A stretch of 64,000 nt of DNA from Pedobacter sp. Leaf216. Lineage in GTDB: Bacteria; Bacteroidota; Bacteroidia; Sphingobacteriales; Sphingobacteriaceae. Position numbers and translations under genes: made by a program. Under the pieces are notes generated by a model. That model saw nothing but the letters and a program-made list of their open reading frames with translations, had not been told where the DNA came from and did not search any database. The stretch covers positions 260,011-324,010 of the forward strand of contig NZ_LMKM01000033.1 in assembly GCF_001421515.1 (NCBI RefSeq), in the 5' to 3' direction. Below are positions 16,022-25,241 of the stretch, one piece after another (position 1 is the stretch's first letter; every line of letters begins with the position of its first letter).

Positions 16022-16582
16022 TTATTCGCCACGCTTTTTACGGTAGTTTTTATACAGTTTAACTGCAATCATAATGGCCATTGCAACGCCCATTATTCCG
16101 ATTAAACCATAAATCCAATTAATTGCACTTTTAAGAATTACAATAAATACAATCGCAATCATAAATATTGTAGCCAATTCGCGCCATAATCTTAATTGAA
16201 AGCTAGTTAATTTATATTGGTCGTTTTTAAGCTGTTTAACGATGTTTTGACAAACGAAATGATAGATGAGCAATCCGATTACAAAACCAAGCTTAACCCA
16301 CATCCAGTCGGCCTGGAGCAAACCTTGGTTTAATGTGAGCATAGCAACTCCCGCCAAAACAGAAATAATCATTGCTGGTGTAGCAATAATTTTCCATAAA
16401 GTGGCTTCCATTTTAACAAACTGTTTTTGAAGAATACTCTTTTCAGGTTCAGGTTTATCCTTCGCTTCGGTATGGTAAATAAAAAGACTTAGGATGTAAA
16501 ACAGTCCTGCCATCCAGCTAATCACGAATACGATATGTACTGCTTTGAAATATTGGTAATATGGCAATAAGGTTTCGATCAT
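16022..16582 (-). CDS. hemJ: Protoporphyrinogen IX oxidase HemJ
   Basis: HemJ is an inner-membrane enzyme that oxidises protoporphyrinogen IX to protoporphyrin IX. The 186-residue protein has the family signature YFKAVHIVFVISWMAGLFYI with the essential His16, FIYH, and a later WVKLG; about five membrane helices are visible. The length suits the family (about 140-200). It lies at the end of the heme cluster, one base from the zeta-like kinase, which supports HemJ over a generic CopD-type protein. Confidence 0.88.
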   Translation of the reverse strand: MIETLLPYYQYFKAVHIVFVISWMAGLFYILSLFIYHTEAKDKPEPEKSILQKQFVKMEATLWKIIATPAMIISVLAGVAMLTLNQGLLQADWMWVKLGFVIGLLIYHFVCQNIVKQLKNDQYKLTSFQLRLWRELATIFMIAIVFIVILKSAINWIYGLIGIMGVAMAIMIAVKLYKNYRKKRGE

Positions 16583-17322
16583 TATTTAATTTTATTCAGG
16601 ATATAGGTATCAATCCAATTTGGGATATCGGTAAGTTGTAGATCTAATATGCCATCACAAATTTCGCCAACATAATTCTGTGTGTCGGAATTGTCCCAAA
16701 GATAAGTTTGATCCACCTTTTTAAGCATATCAATTAATAAGTCCATTGTCAAAAAATAGCGCTTTTCAACCTTTTCTGCATCAACCAAATGTCCTCCTTT
16801 CAAAACTCGATCCCTTACTCGTTCCACATTCATCTTTGGTGTTTCTGTACCAATAAAGTAAAGATATACCTTATAGTTATTAAGATGAGCAAAATCAATA
16901 AGATCTAATTTCGAGGGGTGTGAAAAAACCGTTTCAAAGCTAAATGACTTTTTAGTTTCAATTAATGAGTATCGAATAAAATCAGCGATAATGGCAAAAT
17001 GATAAGAATTATAAATTGTTGAGCCAGATAGGGCTTTCACAATAACATTTTCTCTTACAGCCAAGTTCCAGGTATTTTGGTTAAATCCAGCTTTTATGAA
17101 AAGTCCATTTTTAAAGCAAAACGATTCAAAATCTTCATTAGTAGCGTCGATTTCAAAATTAGATAAATTTAAAAAATTCCTTTTTGTAAATTCTTCTTCC
17201 AATAAATCTGCATTAACAAAAATACGGGTAGAGAAATAGCTTGATTTTATAGAATCAAACAAAGTTGTTTTGCCAGAACCATTTGGTCCTGCAAAAATCC
17301 TTAATTTGGGCTGTTTGAGCAT
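16582..17322 (-). CDS. Zeta-toxin-like P-loop kinase
   Basis: 246 residues. Walker A GPNGSGKTT at 12-20, a SFETVFSHPSK segment near 127, and RVRDRVLKGGH followed by EKRY are typical of the zeta toxin / UDP-GlcNAc kinase-like family (annotated elsewhere as 'predicted ABC-type ATPase'). Whether it phosphorylates UDP-N-acetylglucosamine is unknown. Start overlaps the stop of the 77-residue gene (TAATG), and its stop overlaps the hemJ start, so the three are tightly coupled. It is a foreign-looking insert between hemE and hemJ. Confidence 0.85.
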   Translation of the reverse strand: MLKQPKLRIFAGPNGSGKTTLFDSIKSSYFSTRIFVNADLLEEEFTKRNFLNLSNFEIDATNEDFESFCFKNGLFIKAGFNQNTWNLAVRENVIVKALSGSTIYNSYHFAIIADFIRYSLIETKKSFSFETVFSHPSKLDLIDFAHLNNYKVYLYFIGTETPKMNVERVRDRVLKGGHLVDAEKVEKRYFLTMDLLIDMLKKVDQTYLWDNSDTQNYVGEICDGILDLQLTDIPNWIDTYILNKIK

Positions 17323-17555
17323 TAAAAAAGCTTAATTCTCTTAACAGAAACTCTTCTTTTTTTAAAATTACCCTCTGCTATCTTAACAATGTCACCATTA
17401 TTAAATGTTCTATAAACGCCATCTGCTTTTACTTCTGTTCTACCTAAATTTAAAGCATCAACAACCCTTAGAACATCTTCCATCTTCTTATTAACTGCTT
17501 TAATTAATTGTTTAATTGGCAGTTTATCCTCATCATTTAACGATTTAACAGTCAT
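17322..17555 (-). CDS. Small partner of the zeta-like kinase
   Basis: 77 residues, mostly helical at first (LPIKQLIKAVNKKMEDVLRV) then a small basic beta part (VYRTFNNGDIVKIAEG, KKRRVSVKRIKLF). No known domain is evident. The one-base overlap with the kinase gene suggests a two-gene module in which this is the antitoxin or chaperone, as in other small-protein/zeta pairs. Function is inferred from position. Confidence 0.65.
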   Translation of the reverse strand: MTVKSLNDEDKLPIKQLIKAVNKKMEDVLRVVDALNLGRTEVKADGVYRTFNNGDIVKIAEGNFKKRRVSVKRIKLF

Positions 17556-17600
17556 GCTATTTCAGATATAAAGCTAATATACAAAAATCAAATGATTCAG

Positions 17601-18626
17601 TTAATACTTAAACTCCTTTACCACTTCAATGGCATACTTTACATTATCGAAAGGAATATCTGGCATAATGCCATGACCTAAATTGAAAATAAAGCCTTCG
17701 GTACCGCGCATGCGTTCGAATAATTTATGGATCTGTGCTTTAATTACTGCTTTATCTGCATATAAAATATGTGGATCTAAATTTCCCTGAACAGCAATAC
17801 CCGCAGGCAAAGCATTTTTGATATTTAATAAATCAGCATTCCAATCTACTGAAATTACATCTGGCTTGGCCTCTGCCATAATTGGTGCAAAAACAGAACT
17901 TCCTTTACAGAAAGAAATTACCGGAATATCTTTTCTATTTAAGTTCGCAATGATTTCCTGGATATAACGGTGAGAAAACTCCTGATAATCGTTCCACGAT
18001 AAGGCAAGTGCCCAACTATCAAAAATCTGAACAGCATTAACCCCCGCCGCAATCTGAAGATTTAGGTAATCTGCGGTTACTTTTGCAATCTTAGCTAAAA
18101 GTTTATGTGCCAATTCTGGCTGGTTGTGTATAAAAAGCTTGGTTAGTTTAAAATCTTTTGAAGAACCACCTTCAATTAAATAACTCATTACCGTAAATGG
18201 TGCTCCTGCGAAACCGATTAAAGGGATTCTGCTATCCAAACGCTGTTGAATTACTTTAATCGCATCAGCAACGTACTGCAACTCATCCAAACAATCTACA
18301 TTTAGGTTTTCGATATCCTGGGCATTACGTACAGGGTTAGCAAACCTAGGACCAACACCTTGAGTAAAACTCAAATCGCCACCCATGGCCTCTCCGGTTA
18401 CCAAAATATCACAGAATAAAATCGCTGCATCAATATCCAACAAATCAACAGGTAACATGGTCACATCTGCAGCAATTTCAGGAGTTTTGCACATCTCTAA
18501 AAAAGAGTACTTGTTTTTAATCTCCCAATATTGTGGCATAAAACGACCTGCCTGACGCATCATCCACACAGGTGGACGTTCGGTTTGTTTTGAAAATGCA
18601 GCGTCTAAAAATAAGTTATTCTTCAT
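17601..18626 (-). CDS. hemE: Uroporphyrinogen decarboxylase
   Basis: HemE decarboxylates uroporphyrinogen III to coproporphyrinogen III. The signature PPVWMMRQAGRFMPQYW (near residue 20) with the RQAGR substrate loop and GHGIMPDIP near the C-terminus are present. I start it at the ATG 18626 (MKNNLFLDAAF, 341 residues, normal length); the in-frame upstream extension to 18656 reads through an interspersed repeat and is not conserved-looking. A terminator (18752-18798) and -7 element (18740-18747) upstream indicate its own promoter. Confidence 0.95.
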   Translation of the reverse strand: MKNNLFLDAAFSKQTERPPVWMMRQAGRFMPQYWEIKNKYSFLEMCKTPEIAADVTMLPVDLLDIDAAILFCDILVTGEAMGGDLSFTQGVGPRFANPVRNAQDIENLNVDCLDELQYVADAIKVIQQRLDSRIPLIGFAGAPFTVMSYLIEGGSSKDFKLTKLFIHNQPELAHKLLAKIAKVTADYLNLQIAAGVNAVQIFDSWALALSWNDYQEFSHRYIQEIIANLNRKDIPVISFCKGSSVFAPIMAEAKPDVISVDWNADLLNIKNALPAGIAVQGNLDPHILYADKAVIKAQIHKLFERMRGTEGFIFNLGHGIMPDIPFDNVKYAIEVVKEFKY

Positions 18627-18651
18627 ATTCTGTAGTAATATTCCACTTATC

Positions 18652-18677
18652 GTCATGCTGAATTTATTTCAGTATCT
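18652..18677. repeat. CGTCATGCTGAATTTATTTCAG element
   Basis: A TGCTGAA...TTCAG palindrome of the family also seen at 63884-63900, located in the hemE leader. Confidence 0.5.
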
Positions 18678-18739
18678 ATATTTACAAATAGATCCTAAAT
18701 TGAATTGAGGATAACGTATGGATAAAAATTTTAATTGCG

Positions 18740-18747
18740 CAAAGGTA
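18740..18747 (-). promoter_or_regulatory. hemE: -7 promoter element TACCTTTG upstream of hemE
   Basis: Exact TAnnTTTG match on the - strand, directly after the terminator of the preceding gene. The implied leader is about 105 bases. Confidence 0.5.
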
Positions 18748-18751
18748 TAAA

Positions 18752-18798
18752 TAAAAAAAAAACGAAGTACCTTTTTATTCCTAAACTGGTGCTTCGTT
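18752..18798 (-). terminator. Terminator separating the two-component/TPR genes from hemE
   Basis: On the - strand AACGAAGCACC and GGTACTTCGTT form an 11-bp stem followed by ten T. It shows that the upstream heme genes and hemE are separate transcription units. Confidence 0.85.
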
Positions 18799-18820
18799 AG
18801 TCAAAATGACACTATTAATA

Positions 18821-19336
18821 TTATATTTTGCTTATTTCTTTTTCAATTTTAACGATAATATCTTTTGATCGTTGGGTTTCTGCAAGTTCTTTGGCCAATT
18901 TGGTGTAAGCCTCTGCCCGCTCTCTATCTTTCTTCCGCAGCGCGAGATTAGCCAGATGGATTAATACATAAGATTTTTCATTCTTGCCACCTACAGGAAA
19001 ACGACTGGCTAACTGAAAGTGATATTCAGCCTTATCGTAATCTTCCTCTTTCAATGCCATATTGCCCTGCATAAACTCGTAATAACCCCTTCGGGTTTTA
19101 GCCAAACGCTCAGGCTTTGCAACCTCGGCCAGCAATGCTTTGGTTTTACCAAATTCATTATTTTTAAAGTGCTTTGATGCCATTAAAACAGAACCATGTT
19201 TAAAATGACTCCAAACAACAAAGGCAAATAACAGCCCGGAAACAGCGGCCAGCTGATATTGGTTATAAAAAATACAAACCAATGCAGCAAGCACAAAAAC
19301 TGCCATTAAAGCATATCTGCCCTTATTATTGTACAT
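18821..19336 (-). CDS. Membrane-anchored TPR-like protein
   Basis: 171 residues: two membrane helices at about residues 8-24 and 28-44 (LMAVFVLAALVCIFYN; LAAVSGLLFAFVVWSHF), then alpha-helical hairpins of TPR character (YEFMQGNMALKEEDYDKAEY; LANLALRKKDRERAEAY). The start overlaps the response-regulator stop by one base, so it belongs to that operon. It probably serves as a membrane-tethered interaction scaffold; no enzymatic motif is visible. Confidence 0.8.
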   Translation of the reverse strand: MYNNKGRYALMAVFVLAALVCIFYNQYQLAAVSGLLFAFVVWSHFKHGSVLMASKHFKNNEFGKTKALLAEVAKPERLAKTRRGYYEFMQGNMALKEEDYDKAEYHFQLASRFPVGGKNEKSYVLIHLANLALRKKDRERAEAYTKLAKELAETQRSKDIIVKIEKEISKI

Positions 19337-20040
19337 TAATGACTATCAGTGAATTTATAACCTACACCACGGATGGAATGGAAATAAACCGGATTTTTTT
19401 GATCTGGTTCGAAATACTTGCGGAACGTTAAGATAAAATTATCAATTGTTCTGGTTGATGGATAAACATCGTAATTCCAAACGGTTTCTAATATCTGCTC
19501 TCTTGATACTGCATCGTTTTTACGCTCGATCAACAGTTTTAATAACATCGTTTCCTTTTTTGTTAATGGCGTAATGGTACCATCATCGTGTTTTAATTCG
19601 AAAGAGTTAAAATAAATTGTTTTATCACCGATTTTATAAGAATTCAATTCTTTTAAATCATCAGATTTTAAACTGCGTTTAACTAAAATACCAACACGGA
19701 GAATTAATTCTTCCAAGTTGAAAGGTTTAACTAAATAATCATCAGCTCCTTTTTTCAAACCTAAAACACGGTCTTCGGAAGTGTTTTTAGCTGTTAAAAA
19801 CATAATTGGAACTTCTGCATTCTCTAAACGGATTGTTTCGCAAACCTGGAAACCATCCATTTCAGGCAACATTACATCTAAAATAATTAGATTAAAGCGT
19901 TCTTCTTTAAAAATTTTAAGAGCGGTTTTGCCATCTTTAACGGCGTGAACTTTATAACCCTCAAGTTCGAGGTTTAATTTGATAGCATCTAACAAGTGAT
20001 CCTCGTCTTCTACCAATAGAATTCTTAATTTTTGTGACAT
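19336..20040 (-). CDS. Response regulator, OmpR/PhoB family
   Basis: 234 residues: receiver domain (LLVEDEDHLLDAI; phospho-acceptor Asp in LIILDVMLPEMDG near residue 54; KxxDDYLVKPF with Lys near 104) and a winged-helix DNA-binding domain ending with NPVYFHSIRGVGYKF. It pairs with the histidine kinase nine bases upstream. Placement inside the heme cluster suggests, but does not show, heme- or respiration-related control. Confidence 0.94.
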   Translation of the reverse strand: MSQKLRILLVEDEDHLLDAIKLNLELEGYKVHAVKDGKTALKIFKEERFNLIILDVMLPEMDGFQVCETIRLENAEVPIMFLTAKNTSEDRVLGLKKGADDYLVKPFNLEELILRVGILVKRSLKSDDLKELNSYKIGDKTIYFNSFELKHDDGTITPLTKKETMLLKLLIERKNDAVSREQILETVWNYDVYPSTRTIDNFILTFRKYFEPDQKNPVYFHSIRGVGYKFTDSH

Positions 20041-20048
20041 AATTGAGA

Positions 20049-20915
20049 TTAACTAAATGTTACTTCAAAAATACTTCCTTGAGGCAAATTGTCTTTTACT
20101 GTAATATCTGCATCATGGTATTGTAAAACCTCTTTCACAATAAACAAGCCTAAACCTGTTCCTTTCGCTTTTCTGACATTCTCGTTACCAACGCGGTAAA
20201 ACTTATCAAATATCAACATTTTTTCGGCATCTGAAATACCTGGCCCTTTATCAATCACACTTAAATGAATATGACCATCTATATTGTTTAAATGCACATT
20301 TATCTCATCACATGGACTAGAATACTTTACTGCATTTTCGATTAAATTGGTAACAACTGACGATAAGGCAAATCTGTCACCCATTATCTGCAAATTTGGC
20401 TGAATATGCGTACTAATCAATTGTTCGTTGCCACAAGAGTGAACCTGAAGGCGATCTGTAATTTTTGAAACCAATTCGGAAAAGTTAAATTCTTCTTTTG
20501 GAAACGTGTAAGACCGGTTCTCAATTTTTGTTGCCAATAGCATGTTTTCTACCAAATCATCCAGTCGTTCAATATCTTTTAACGAATTATTGAGTAATGA
20601 AACCTGACGGGCTTTATCTAAATCTCTTTTAACAATAGTTTGAATAGAAAGTTTTATAGCCGCTAAAGGAGATTTTAATTCATGTGTAATCGACATTAAG
20701 AAGTTTTGTTGCTGCTCTCTTAGCTTATCTTCCCTTTTTAACGACTGGTGAAGAAAATATCCACCAATACAGAGCAAAAATAGAAATACAGATCCCTCCC
20801 CCATAATCATCGTCATGCGGCTGGGCTGCAAGCGCACTACCAAAGTTCCCCACGAAATGAGCTGAATCAGTGCATATAACAGTAATGCGTAAAATATTAT
20901 TATAGATTTCTTCAT
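20049..20915 (-). CDS. Sensor histidine kinase
   Basis: 288 residues from the ATG at 20915 (MKKSIIIFYALLLYALIQL); an upstream in-frame start at 20978 would add a non-membrane stretch. Two membrane helices enclose a very short periplasmic loop of about 10 residues (LQPSRMTM), so the signal is probably sensed within the membrane. The phospho-acceptor motif is SITHELKSPLAAIKLS, and the ATPase has N-box NLIENAVKYS and GPGISDAEK / GTGLGLFIV. Partner of the following response regulator. Confidence 0.93.
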   Translation of the reverse strand: MKKSIIIFYALLLYALIQLISWGTLVVRLQPSRMTMIMGEGSVFLFLLCIGGYFLHQSLKREDKLREQQQNFLMSITHELKSPLAAIKLSIQTIVKRDLDKARQVSLLNNSLKDIERLDDLVENMLLATKIENRSYTFPKEEFNFSELVSKITDRLQVHSCGNEQLISTHIQPNLQIMGDRFALSSVVTNLIENAVKYSSPCDEINVHLNNIDGHIHLSVIDKGPGISDAEKMLIFDKFYRVGNENVRKAKGTGLGLFIVKEVLQYHDADITVKDNLPQGSIFEVTFS

Positions 20916-21059
20916 TTCTTTAGGGTTGATTACACAGATGTCTCTTGTCCGTAATTGCGAGAAGTAACAACAAAGCAATCTGAATGCTATAGGGTTTAAA
21001 GCCTAGCGATTATAGTAGGATTACTTTGTTTTTCGCGATAACAATCTTTAAATAAAGCC

Positions 21060-22430
21060 TTACTTTTTAAATACCAAGTCTAATGCTTCAAAAATAGCAC
21101 GTTTCGCTTTCTCCAGTTCAATTTTTGTGTGTGCTGAAGATACAAAACCAACTTCATATCCTGATGGGCCTAAATAAATTCCTCTATTTAATAATTCGCG
21201 GTGCATAATTTTGAATTTCTCCATACTTCCTGCATCAATATCATCAGCCGACTGAATTTTATCTTTATCGGTAAAGGCAAACCAGAAAATAGATCCAATT
21301 GTAAATACTTTGAATTTATAGTTACGCGCAGTTGCAAAACGCTGAATACTGGCCACAAATTCTTGCGCTTTGGTATTTAAATCTTTATAAAAGCTTGATT
21401 TATTTAACTCTGTTAACGTTGCAATACCTGCTGCCATGGCCACCGGATTACCAGATAAAGTTCCTGCCTGGTAAACACCGCCATCTGGAGAAATATGCGC
21501 CATAATTTCTGTGCGTGCCCCATACATACCAACAGGCAAGCCACCTCCAATAATTTTTCCGTAAGTTACAATATCAGGAGTAACGCCATAATGTGCAGCA
21601 GCACCTTCAAAACCTACCCTGAATCCGGTAATTACTTCATCAAAAATTAAAAGTGAACCATTCTCGGTACAGATTTTACGCAAGAAATGAATGTAATCTT
21701 CATCCTGAATGATTAAACCGTTATTTGCAGGAATACCCTCGATAATTACAGCAGCAATTTGATCTTTAAACTGAGCAAAAGCCTGCTCAATAGCAGTTTT
21801 ATCATTTAAAGGAATAACAATGGTTTCTTCGGCGAAAGATTTTGGTACTCCTGCCGAAGATGTTTCGCCAAAAGTAACCAAGCCAGAACCTGCTTTAACC
21901 AAAAGCGAATCGCTATGGCCATGGTAACAACCTTCGAATTTTAAAATTTTATCGCGACTGGTAAAACCTCTTGCTAAACGTATTGCCGACATTACCGCTT
22001 CGGTACCTGAACTGGTGAAACGGATTTTCTCTACAAAACGGTTGTTTTTAATAATCAGTTCTGCCAATTCATTTTCTAAAGCTGTTGGCGCACCAAAACT
22101 CATTCCGTTCTGCATTACCTCAGTCACTTTTTCGCGGATTTTAGGATTATTGTGACCTAAAATTAATGGGCCCCAGCTTCCACAGAAATCAATAAACTGA
22201 TTGCCATCGGCATCCCAGATGTAACAGCCATCCCCTTTTTCGATAAAAAGCGGTGTACCATAAACAGATTTGAAAGCCCTTACCGGAGAATTTACACCAC
22301 CTGGGAAATACGTTTTTGATTTTTCGTACAACTCCGCAGATTTAGCCCTCGAAATATCAGGTTTACTTCCTGTATTTACTGGAATATCGGCTTCGTTGCC
22401 TGAAAACATTTTTTTTAATGAATCTAACAT
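21060..22430 (-). CDS. hemL: Glutamate-1-semialdehyde 2,1-aminomutase
   Basis: HemL converts glutamate-1-semialdehyde to 5-aminolevulinate using PLP. Family motifs include FPGGVNSPVRAFKSV, FTSSGTEAVMSAIRLAR and the PLP-lysine in TYGKIIGGGLPVGMYG. At 456 residues it is about 25 longer than usual; the extra is at the N-terminus (MLDSLKKMFSGNEADIPV), where another ATG at codon 8 exists, so the exact start is uncertain. Catalyses the last step of the C5 route begun by HemA. Confidence 0.95.
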   Translation of the reverse strand: MLDSLKKMFSGNEADIPVNTGSKPDISRAKSAELYEKSKTYFPGGVNSPVRAFKSVYGTPLFIEKGDGCYIWDADGNQFIDFCGSWGPLILGHNNPKIREKVTEVMQNGMSFGAPTALENELAELIIKNNRFVEKIRFTSSGTEAVMSAIRLARGFTSRDKILKFEGCYHGHSDSLLVKAGSGLVTFGETSSAGVPKSFAEETIVIPLNDKTAIEQAFAQFKDQIAAVIIEGIPANNGLIIQDEDYIHFLRKICTENGSLLIFDEVITGFRVGFEGAAAHYGVTPDIVTYGKIIGGGLPVGMYGARTEIMAHISPDGGVYQAGTLSGNPVAMAAGIATLTELNKSSFYKDLNTKAQEFVASIQRFATARNYKFKVFTIGSIFWFAFTDKDKIQSADDIDAGSMEKFKIMHRELLNRGIYLGPSGYEVGFVSSAHTKIELEKAKRAIFEALDLVFKK

Positions 22431-22444
22431 TTTTTTTGAGCTAA

Positions 22445-22524
22445 AAGCTGAAAGACTAAAGCTTAAAGCGAAAAGTAAAGCGCTATAAAATGGCTTTGGT
22501 CTTTTTGCTCTAAGCTTTCAGCTT
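22445..22524. repeat. Inverted repeat between hemB and hemL
   Basis: AAGCTGAAAGACTAAAGC and GCTCTAAGCTTTCAGCTT are imperfect complements about 40 bases apart, filling the 96-base hemB-hemL gap. It could form a hairpin in the joint transcript or be a dispersed repeat. Confidence 0.55.
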
Positions 22525-22526
22525 AT

Positions 22527-23495
22527 CTAAATCCAGTTATTATTTAAAATATCTTTAATATGGTAAGTAGTAATAATGCTTGCACCTGAACGGGCAAAGG
22601 CGTGCATGGTTTCCATCACAACTTTTTGTTCATCAATCCATCCGCGTTCTGCGGCAGCTTTAACCATCGAATATTCGCCTGATACGTTGTATACTGCAAT
22701 CGGCAAATTGGTATCTTGTTTTAACCGCTGGATAATATCTAAATAAGCCAAGCCAGGTTTCACCATTAACACATCAGCACCTTCCTGCTCATCAAGCTGG
22801 GCCTCACGTAAAGCTTCCAAAGGGTTTCTAAAATCCATCTGATAGGCTTTTCTATCACCTTTACTCGGTGCACAATCTGCAGCCTCTCTAAAAGGCCCGT
22901 AATAGGCTGAAGCAAACTTTGTGGCATGACTCATAATGGCTGCGTTTACAAAACCATTTTCATCTAAAAGATTCCGCATGGCTTCAATCCTCCCATCCAT
23001 CATATCTGATGGTGCAAACATATCAGCGCCAGCTTCGGCATGTGCTAAAGCCATTTTAGCAATTACCTCAACGGTTTTATCATTTTGAACATAATCATTT
23101 TCTAAAATTCCGCAATGACCATGGGTAGTATACGAACAAACACAAACGTCGGTAATGATGTATAAATCTTCGCCAAACTGCTTTTTAAGTTCGCGAACTG
23201 CGGTTGGAACCAAAGAATGGTCGTGATAAGCAGATTTTGCATCTTCTGATTTCTCATCACCAACACCAAAAAGCATAATTTTGTTAAGCCCCTTTTTCAT
23301 TCCAGCCTCAACATCTTTTACCAGGGTATCAACCGAATAATGGTTTACACCTGGCATGGCATCAATAGCATGGCTAACATTGCTGCCCGGCACTATAAAA
23401 TAAGGGTACACAAACATATCCTTCGATAACCGGGTTTCGGCTACCATCTCCCTCACCAATGGGTTTTTCCTTAATCTACGTGGACGATTTAACAT
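22527..23495 (-). CDS. hemB: Porphobilinogen synthase (5-aminolevulinate dehydratase)
   Basis: HemB joins two 5-aminolevulinate molecules. Zn-type cysteines are visible in DVCVCSYTTHGHCGIL (about residues 117-132), with Schiff-base lysines in SHATKFASAYYGPFREA (near 195) and VLMVKPGLAYLD (near 246). 322 residues is the normal length. The cysteine-rich site places it in the zinc-dependent class. It precedes hemL on the same strand. Confidence 0.96.
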   Translation of the reverse strand: MLNRPRRLRKNPLVREMVAETRLSKDMFVYPYFIVPGSNVSHAIDAMPGVNHYSVDTLVKDVEAGMKKGLNKIMLFGVGDEKSEDAKSAYHDHSLVPTAVRELKKQFGEDLYIITDVCVCSYTTHGHCGILENDYVQNDKTVEVIAKMALAHAEAGADMFAPSDMMDGRIEAMRNLLDENGFVNAAIMSHATKFASAYYGPFREAADCAPSKGDRKAYQMDFRNPLEALREAQLDEQEGADVLMVKPGLAYLDIIQRLKQDTNLPIAVYNVSGEYSMVKAAAERGWIDEQKVVMETMHAFARSGASIITTYHIKDILNNNWI

Positions 23496-23660
23496 ATTTT
23501 ATTTATTTAGCATCAAGGCCTTAAATTCGAGTGTTGAGGCCTGTTTATCTTTTTTATTTTTTTTAGGGTGATTGCACAGATTGACTGATTACACAGATTT
23601 TTTGGATTTAATATATAGCATTATGCTTCCTGCTTTTTCCCCTAAACTTTCTACCTTAAC

Positions 23661-25241
23661 TTACTTTATCTCTATTCCAAAAACAGCTTCAGCCAACCCA
23701 ATTTCGTCAGGTGAATATGGCAATGCGTATTTCACTCCCATTTCGTCAAATTTTTTGCCGGTAGAGTTACCGATAGCAATTACTTGTTGGCCTGGTTCTA
23801 ATAAATTATCTACAAAATAGGCATCAACATTTGAAGGACTGGTAAAAATCAGCACATCGGCATAACTCTGGTCAATATCTTCTTCTATAACCGTTTCATA
23901 AATTGGCAAATCGATTATTTTAGCATCAGCTGGTAGCGACTTTTGAATCGATTGTAAAGAATCCTGCGCTCTTGGAAACAATACTTGCTGCCCGCTAACC
24001 AATTGTGCAAAATCTTCAGCAACTTCAGTAATATCGCCACTTTCACCAACAAAATCAGCAAAATGACCAAATTTGCGCAAAGCATCTTCCGATCCTCTTC
24101 CAACTACACCAAATTTTGTTTTTTTAGGCAATACAGGTTTTAGATTGAAAAAATATTCAACGCTGTTGCGACTGCTGAAGAAAACCCAATCTACCTGTCG
24201 TAAAATGAATTGATCTAAAACAGTTACTATTGGAAAAGTACGAATTAATGAACGTCCTTCTATTTCAATATTATTATTTTCTAATGCTCTGCGGAAATAA
24301 CTGTGTTCGCCAATTTCGCGTGAGATAAAAACCTTTGCAGGTTTTTTTCTTTCTACATTAAACTTGGCTACAATTGTTTCGGCCAAACCTTCGGTACTTT
24401 CTGCGCGTAAAAATAAACGTTCAGGAAAGTGATCTGCAGTTTCGGCTTTTGATGTCCAGATTTCGAACTTTCCATTTTCCTTTTTGCAATAACAACCTAA
24501 AGGCATGTGGCAACCTCCTTCAAAAAGATTTAAAACCTTCCGCTCTACGGTTACTGTTTCTGCTGTTTCAGGATCGTGCAGTTTTTGAAGCGCATCAAAA
24601 AGTTCGGTATCATTTTCCCTGATCTGAATCGCCAAAGCGCCCTGTGCAGGTGCCGGAATAAATTCTGTAGTTTCGAGTTCTTCTACATGTAAATCACTCA
24701 CATCAAGATTTAAACGCTTCACACCTGCCTTTGCGATCAAAATGGCATCGTAATCTTCATCACGAAGCTTTTGAATGCGTGTAGGTACATTTCCACGCAG
24801 ATCTTCAATTTCAAGATCAGGACGCAAGCCCAGCAACTGTGCTTTACGGCGATTGGATGAAGTACCAACCATGGCACCTTTTTTTAAGGAAAGTTTTTGC
24901 GAAACATCCACACAATCTTTTAAAATCAGCAGGTATTCACTTGCTTCTTCGCGTGGAGGCAATGCGGCAATAATCAATCCATCTGGATGAGTAGTTGGCA
25001 GATCTTTAAGGCAATGTACTGCCAAATCAATTGTTCCGCTCAAAAGCTCTTCTTCCAGTTCTTTGGTAAAAAAGCCTTTGCCTTCCAGTTTATCCAATCT
25101 TAAATTCAGGATTTTATCACCCTGTGTTTTAATGATTTTTATTCCTGCTTCAATTCCAATGGCTGCCAATTCATCTTTTATATGATTTGCTTGCCATAAA
25201 GCCAGGTCGCTACCGCGTGTTCCGATGGTTAATTTCTTCAC
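23661..25241 (-). CDS. hemC: Fused hydroxymethylbilane synthase / uroporphyrinogen-III synthase
   Basis: 526 residues. The HemC half (residues 1 to about 300) has IGTRGSDLALWQAN, LKDLPTTHPDG, GTSSNRRKAQLL and the dipyrromethane-cofactor Cys in FEGGCHMPLGCY (near 245). The HemD half (about 305-526) begins KVFISREIGEHSYF and includes VFFSSRNSVEYFF and LIFTSPSNVDAYF. Continuous frame with no internal stop shows a true fusion, so the unstable hydroxymethylbilane product may pass directly to cyclisation. A -7 element lies 20 bases upstream. Confidence 0.94.
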   Translation of the reverse strand: MKKLTIGTRGSDLALWQANHIKDELAAIGIEAGIKIIKTQGDKILNLRLDKLEGKGFFTKELEEELLSGTIDLAVHCLKDLPTTHPDGLIIAALPPREEASEYLLILKDCVDVSQKLSLKKGAMVGTSSNRRKAQLLGLRPDLEIEDLRGNVPTRIQKLRDEDYDAILIAKAGVKRLNLDVSDLHVEELETTEFIPAPAQGALAIQIRENDTELFDALQKLHDPETAETVTVERKVLNLFEGGCHMPLGCYCKKENGKFEIWTSKAETADHFPERLFLRAESTEGLAETIVAKFNVERKKPAKVFISREIGEHSYFRRALENNNIEIEGRSLIRTFPIVTVLDQFILRQVDWVFFSSRNSVEYFFNLKPVLPKKTKFGVVGRGSEDALRKFGHFADFVGESGDITEVAEDFAQLVSGQQVLFPRAQDSLQSIQKSLPADAKIIDLPIYETVIEEDIDQSYADVLIFTSPSNVDAYFVDNLLEPGQQVIAIGNSTGKKFDEMGVKYALPYSPDEIGLAEAVFGIEIK

